In this document: in pieces, positions 6,163 through 8,078 of the stretch | Layout: each line of letters begins with the position of its first letter | Numbering within the stretch: position 1 is the first letter of the stretch | NCBI GenBank assembly: GCA_039819885.1 | Contig: JBCBRD010000148.1 | Span: forward strand, 1 to 8,078 | Origin: JBCBRD01 sp039819885 | Lineage (GTDB): Bacteria; Pseudomonadota; Alphaproteobacteria; Rhizobiales; Hyphomicrobiaceae | Length of the DNA: 8,078 nucleotides | Direction of reading: 5' to 3' | Notes under the pieces: model-generated | What the model was told of the DNA's origin: nothing | The model's input: the letters and a program-made list of their open reading frames with translations, nothing else | Databases searched by the model: none | Translations under genes and position numbers: made by a program

Positions 6163-7641
6163 ATGGGTGCACTTAGCAATCCATACGATCCAAATGCCAT
6201 TTTATGGTCGGGCTGTCCGTGTGGGCAGCATAGCTCCATGTGGGAGCACCAGCTGGCCATGGCGGAAGCCGATAAGCAAGAATCACGGTTCTACTGCTTG
6301 TCGACTGACGACAAAGAAGCGCTTGGTGAAAAGCCAGCTGCCCAGCAGCCAGCCCCGATCAAAGAAGACGTTCCAGAGTGGGAAGACGAAGAAGCTGTTG
6401 TTTCCCGTCTAGTCGACAATGCTGTGATGCACGGCTTGTTCGGTGCCGACGCTAACCGTCGTCAGTTTCTGCGTGCGGTTGGAGCTGGTACGGCAGCAGC
6501 CGTTATCTCGCAGTTCTTCCCACTAGATGACCTGAAGGCGAAGGTGCTTGAAGCGACTGGCCCGCTTGAGAAGACGAAACTGAAGGTCGGCTTCGTTCCA
6601 ATCACCTGTGCGACGCCAATCATCATGGCCAAGCCGATGGGCTTTTACGAGAAGTATGGCCTCGACGTTGACGTCATCAAAACAGCTGGTTGGGCCGTCA
6701 GCCGCGACAAATCTTTGTCAGGCGAATATGACGCCGCCCACATGCTCACGCCGATGCCGTTGGCGATCACGGTCGGCTCGGGTTCTGTTGCCAAACCTTG
6801 GACAATGCCCGCGGTTGAAAACATCAACGGCCAAGCCATCACGCTGCACAACAAGCACAAGGACAAGCAAGATCCGAAGATGTGGAAAGGCTTTAAGTTC
6901 GCCGTTCCATTCGAGTACTCGATGCACAACTTCCTTTTGCGGTACTACGTGGCCGAGGCTGGACTTGATCCTGACAAGGACATTCAGATCCGCGTGCTTC
7001 CACCACCGGAGATGGTCGCCAACCTACGGGCTGAAAACGTCGACGGCTATCTGTCGCCCGACCCGTTTAACCAGCGTGCCGTGTATGACGGTGTTGGCTT
7101 CATCTACAAACTGACCAAAGAGATTTGGCCAGGCCACCCGTGCTGTGCATTTGCTGCCAGCCAGGGCTTCATTGATGAGAATCCGGCAACGTTCCTTGCG
7201 TTGTTCAAGGCGATTTTGGACGCGACTGCTTTCTCGTCCAACAACGCAAACCGTAAAGAGATCTCAGCTGCGATCTCACCGAAGAACTATCTCAACCAGC
7301 CAACAACGGTTGTTGAGCAGGTTCTCACCGGACGGTTTGCGGATGGTCTTGGAAAGGTTCGCAATGAACCAGACCGGATCGACTTTGACCCATTCCCCTA
7401 TCACTCGATGGCGGTCTGGATCCTCACGCAGATGAAGCGTTGGGGCTACGTTAAAGGTGACCTCAACTACAAAGCAATCGCTGAGCAGGTTTACCTGGCA
7501 ACGGATGCTGCCGAGGTCATGAAGTCGATAGGTCAAACGCCTCCGACCGAGACGTATCAGAACTACGATATCATGGGTAAGACGTTCGATCCGTCGAAAC
7601 CTGAAGAGTACGTCTCGTCGTTCGCCATCAAACGCACATAA
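6163..7641 (+). CDS. CmpA/NrtA-family ABC transporter substrate-binding protein
   Basis: Captures a small anion for an ABC importer of the nitrate/bicarbonate/cyanate family. The 492 residues divide into a polar N-terminal extension (1-97) with CPCGQH at 18-23, an internal twin-arginine-like segment NRRQFLRAVGAG at 98-109 followed by a moderately hydrophobic stretch to about 120, and the binding fold from about 138 (LKVGFVPITCATPIIMA). Family landmarks: AGWAVSRDK 175-183, INGQAITL 221-228, YSMHNFLLRYY 252-262, PPPEMVANLRA 280-290, DPFNQRAV 300-307 and IWPGHPCC 321-328. Against my recollection of Synechocystis NrtA, nitrate contacts Trp102, Gln155 and His196 correspond to Trp177, Gln224 and His255, but Lys269 corresponds to Cys328. 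The substrate is thus open: nitrate, nitrite, cyanate, bicarbonate or another anion. Preceded by the ANTAR leader; a NrtB-like permease begins 25 bases after the stop. Confidence 0.92.
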   Translation: MGALSNPYDPNAILWSGCPCGQHSSMWEHQLAMAEADKQESRFYCLSTDDKEALGEKPAAQQPAPIKEDVPEWEDEEAVVSRLVDNAVMHGLFGADANRRQFLRAVGAGTAAAVISQFFPLDDLKAKVLEATGPLEKTKLKVGFVPITCATPIIMAKPMGFYEKYGLDVDVIKTAGWAVSRDKSLSGEYDAAHMLTPMPLAITVGSGSVAKPWTMPAVENINGQAITLHNKHKDKQDPKMWKGFKFAVPFEYSMHNFLLRYYVAEAGLDPDKDIQIRVLPPPEMVANLRAENVDGYLSPDPFNQRAVYDGVGFIYKLTKEIWPGHPCCAFAASQGFIDENPATFLALFKAILDATAFSSNNANRKEISAAISPKNYLNQPTTVVEQVLTGRFADGLGKVRNEPDRIDFDPFPYHSMAVWILTQMKRWGYVKGDLNYKAIAEQVYLATDAAEVMKSIGQTPPTETYQNYDIMGKTFDPSKPEEYVSSFAIKRT

Positions 7642-7666
7642 GACGCATAGCCGGGGTCCATTCTTT

Positions 7667-8078
7667 ATGACGTTGTCTCTCAACACCAAGGCATTGGTTT
7701 TGTCACTCACAATTCTGATCGTGTTCCTACTCGGTTGGCACTTGTGGGTCGAAGCTCAAAAAGGTCCTGGTGTTGATATGGACCCCGCATATGCCGAATT
7801 GCTGGGCATACAGGCAAAGGGGGGATCGGCCATGCCGGGCCCTCTCGAAGTCGGGCAGGAGATCTTCAATCATCTGGCCGACCCCTTCTACGACAAGGGA
7901 CCGAATGATAAGGGCATCGGCATCCAGCTGGCGTATTCAATTGCGCGTGTACTTATCGGGTTTTTCCTAGCTGCGCTTGTCGCAATACCCATTGGCTTTT
8001 TTATCGGAATGTCGCCGGTCTTCAGCAAGGCGATGGACCCGTTTGTGCAAATCTTGAAGCCGGTCTCGCCGCTCGCGT
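7667..8078 (+). CDS. NrtB/CmpB-like ABC transporter permease, 3' end cut by window edge
   Basis: Inner-membrane channel subunit that would work with the preceding binding protein and an ATPase expected beyond the window. The frame runs from ATG at 7667 to the last base, 137 complete codons, with no stop. It begins with a membrane segment (about residues 9-28), followed by a mainly polar stretch with MPGPLEV (56-62), the family signature ADPFYDKGPNDKGIG (71-85), and a second hydrophobic block (about 89-115). The start of the binding-protein-dependent permease fold follows at MDPFVQILKPVSPLA. The family is usually about 270-320 residues, so more than half is missing. No strong ribosome binding site is seen; GGGG at 7653-7656 is ten bases before ATG. 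The 25-base gap to the upstream gene suggests an operon, with translation possibly helped by upstream ribosomes. Confidence 0.9.
   Translation, partial: MTLSLNTKALVLSLTILIVFLLGWHLWVEAQKGPGVDMDPAYAELLGIQAKGGSAMPGPLEVGQEIFNHLADPFYDKGPNDKGIGIQLAYSIARVLIGFFLAALVAIPIGFFIGMSPVFSKAMDPFVQILKPVSPLA

Noticed and set aside
6427..6429. Inner ATG of the binding protein that would give a canonical Tat signal near the N-terminus
   Set aside because: No Shine-Dalgarno lies before it, whereas ATG 6163 has AAGGA. The upstream codons keep the same frame and resemble extensions in related proteins.
6167..7114. Long Arg/Ser-rich open frames overlapping the binding-protein gene in other frames
   Set aside because: Composition is that of frame-shifted readings of a conserved gene, there are no ribosome binding sites, and the main frame is fully explained by the CmpA/NrtA family.
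1..8078. CRISPR arrays, insertion sequences, phage genes
   Set aside because: No regularly spaced repeats, transposase motifs or terminal inverted repeats were seen on either strand.

Overview
The window looks like chromosomal DNA from a moderately GC-rich alphaproteobacterium. The evidence is a DNA polymerase I with an N-terminal tail and a long Ala/Pro-rich linker, and a CmpA/NrtA-family binding protein of a type with a long cysteine-containing N-terminal extension. I recall that type mainly from Hyphomicrobiales-like and methylotrophic alphaproteobacteria. The genus cannot be named from this sequence alone.

Layout. Positions 1-2730 (minus) carry polA, cut by the left edge so that roughly its last 100 codons are missing. 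Its likely sigma70 promoter lies at 2758-2786. A tRNA-Arg(CCG) gene with encoded CCA follows on the plus strand at 2906-2982. The spacer 2983-3165 holds only small inverted repeats. Positions 3166-5142 (minus) encode a two-PAS, sigma54-dependent enhancer-binding protein (EBP). The divergent spacer 5143-5378 is dense with regulatory signals: a perfect 14-bp palindrome, a probable IHF site with its A/T tract, and a GG-N10-GC sigma54 promoter reading rightward. Positions 5379-5993 (plus) encode an ANTAR RNA-binding antiterminator (NasT-like) with a degenerate receiver. Its 169-bp downstream leader contains two hairpins with six-base loops, as expected for an ANTAR target RNA, plus a third long hairpin just before the ribosome binding site. 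Positions 6163-7641 (plus) encode the NrtA/CmpA-like binding protein. A NrtB-like ABC permease starts at 7667 and runs off the right edge.

How it may work (inference). The EBP senses a signal through its PAS domains and, with sigma54 and IHF, switches on the ANTAR gene. The ANTAR protein then binds the double-hairpin leader and allows expression of the downstream ABC importer. This would be a two-layer circuit, with sigma54 initiation followed by RNA-level control, for an oxyanion or nitrogen-source transporter. The substrate is uncertain because the lysine that contacts nitrate in cyanobacterial NrtA appears to be replaced by cysteine here.
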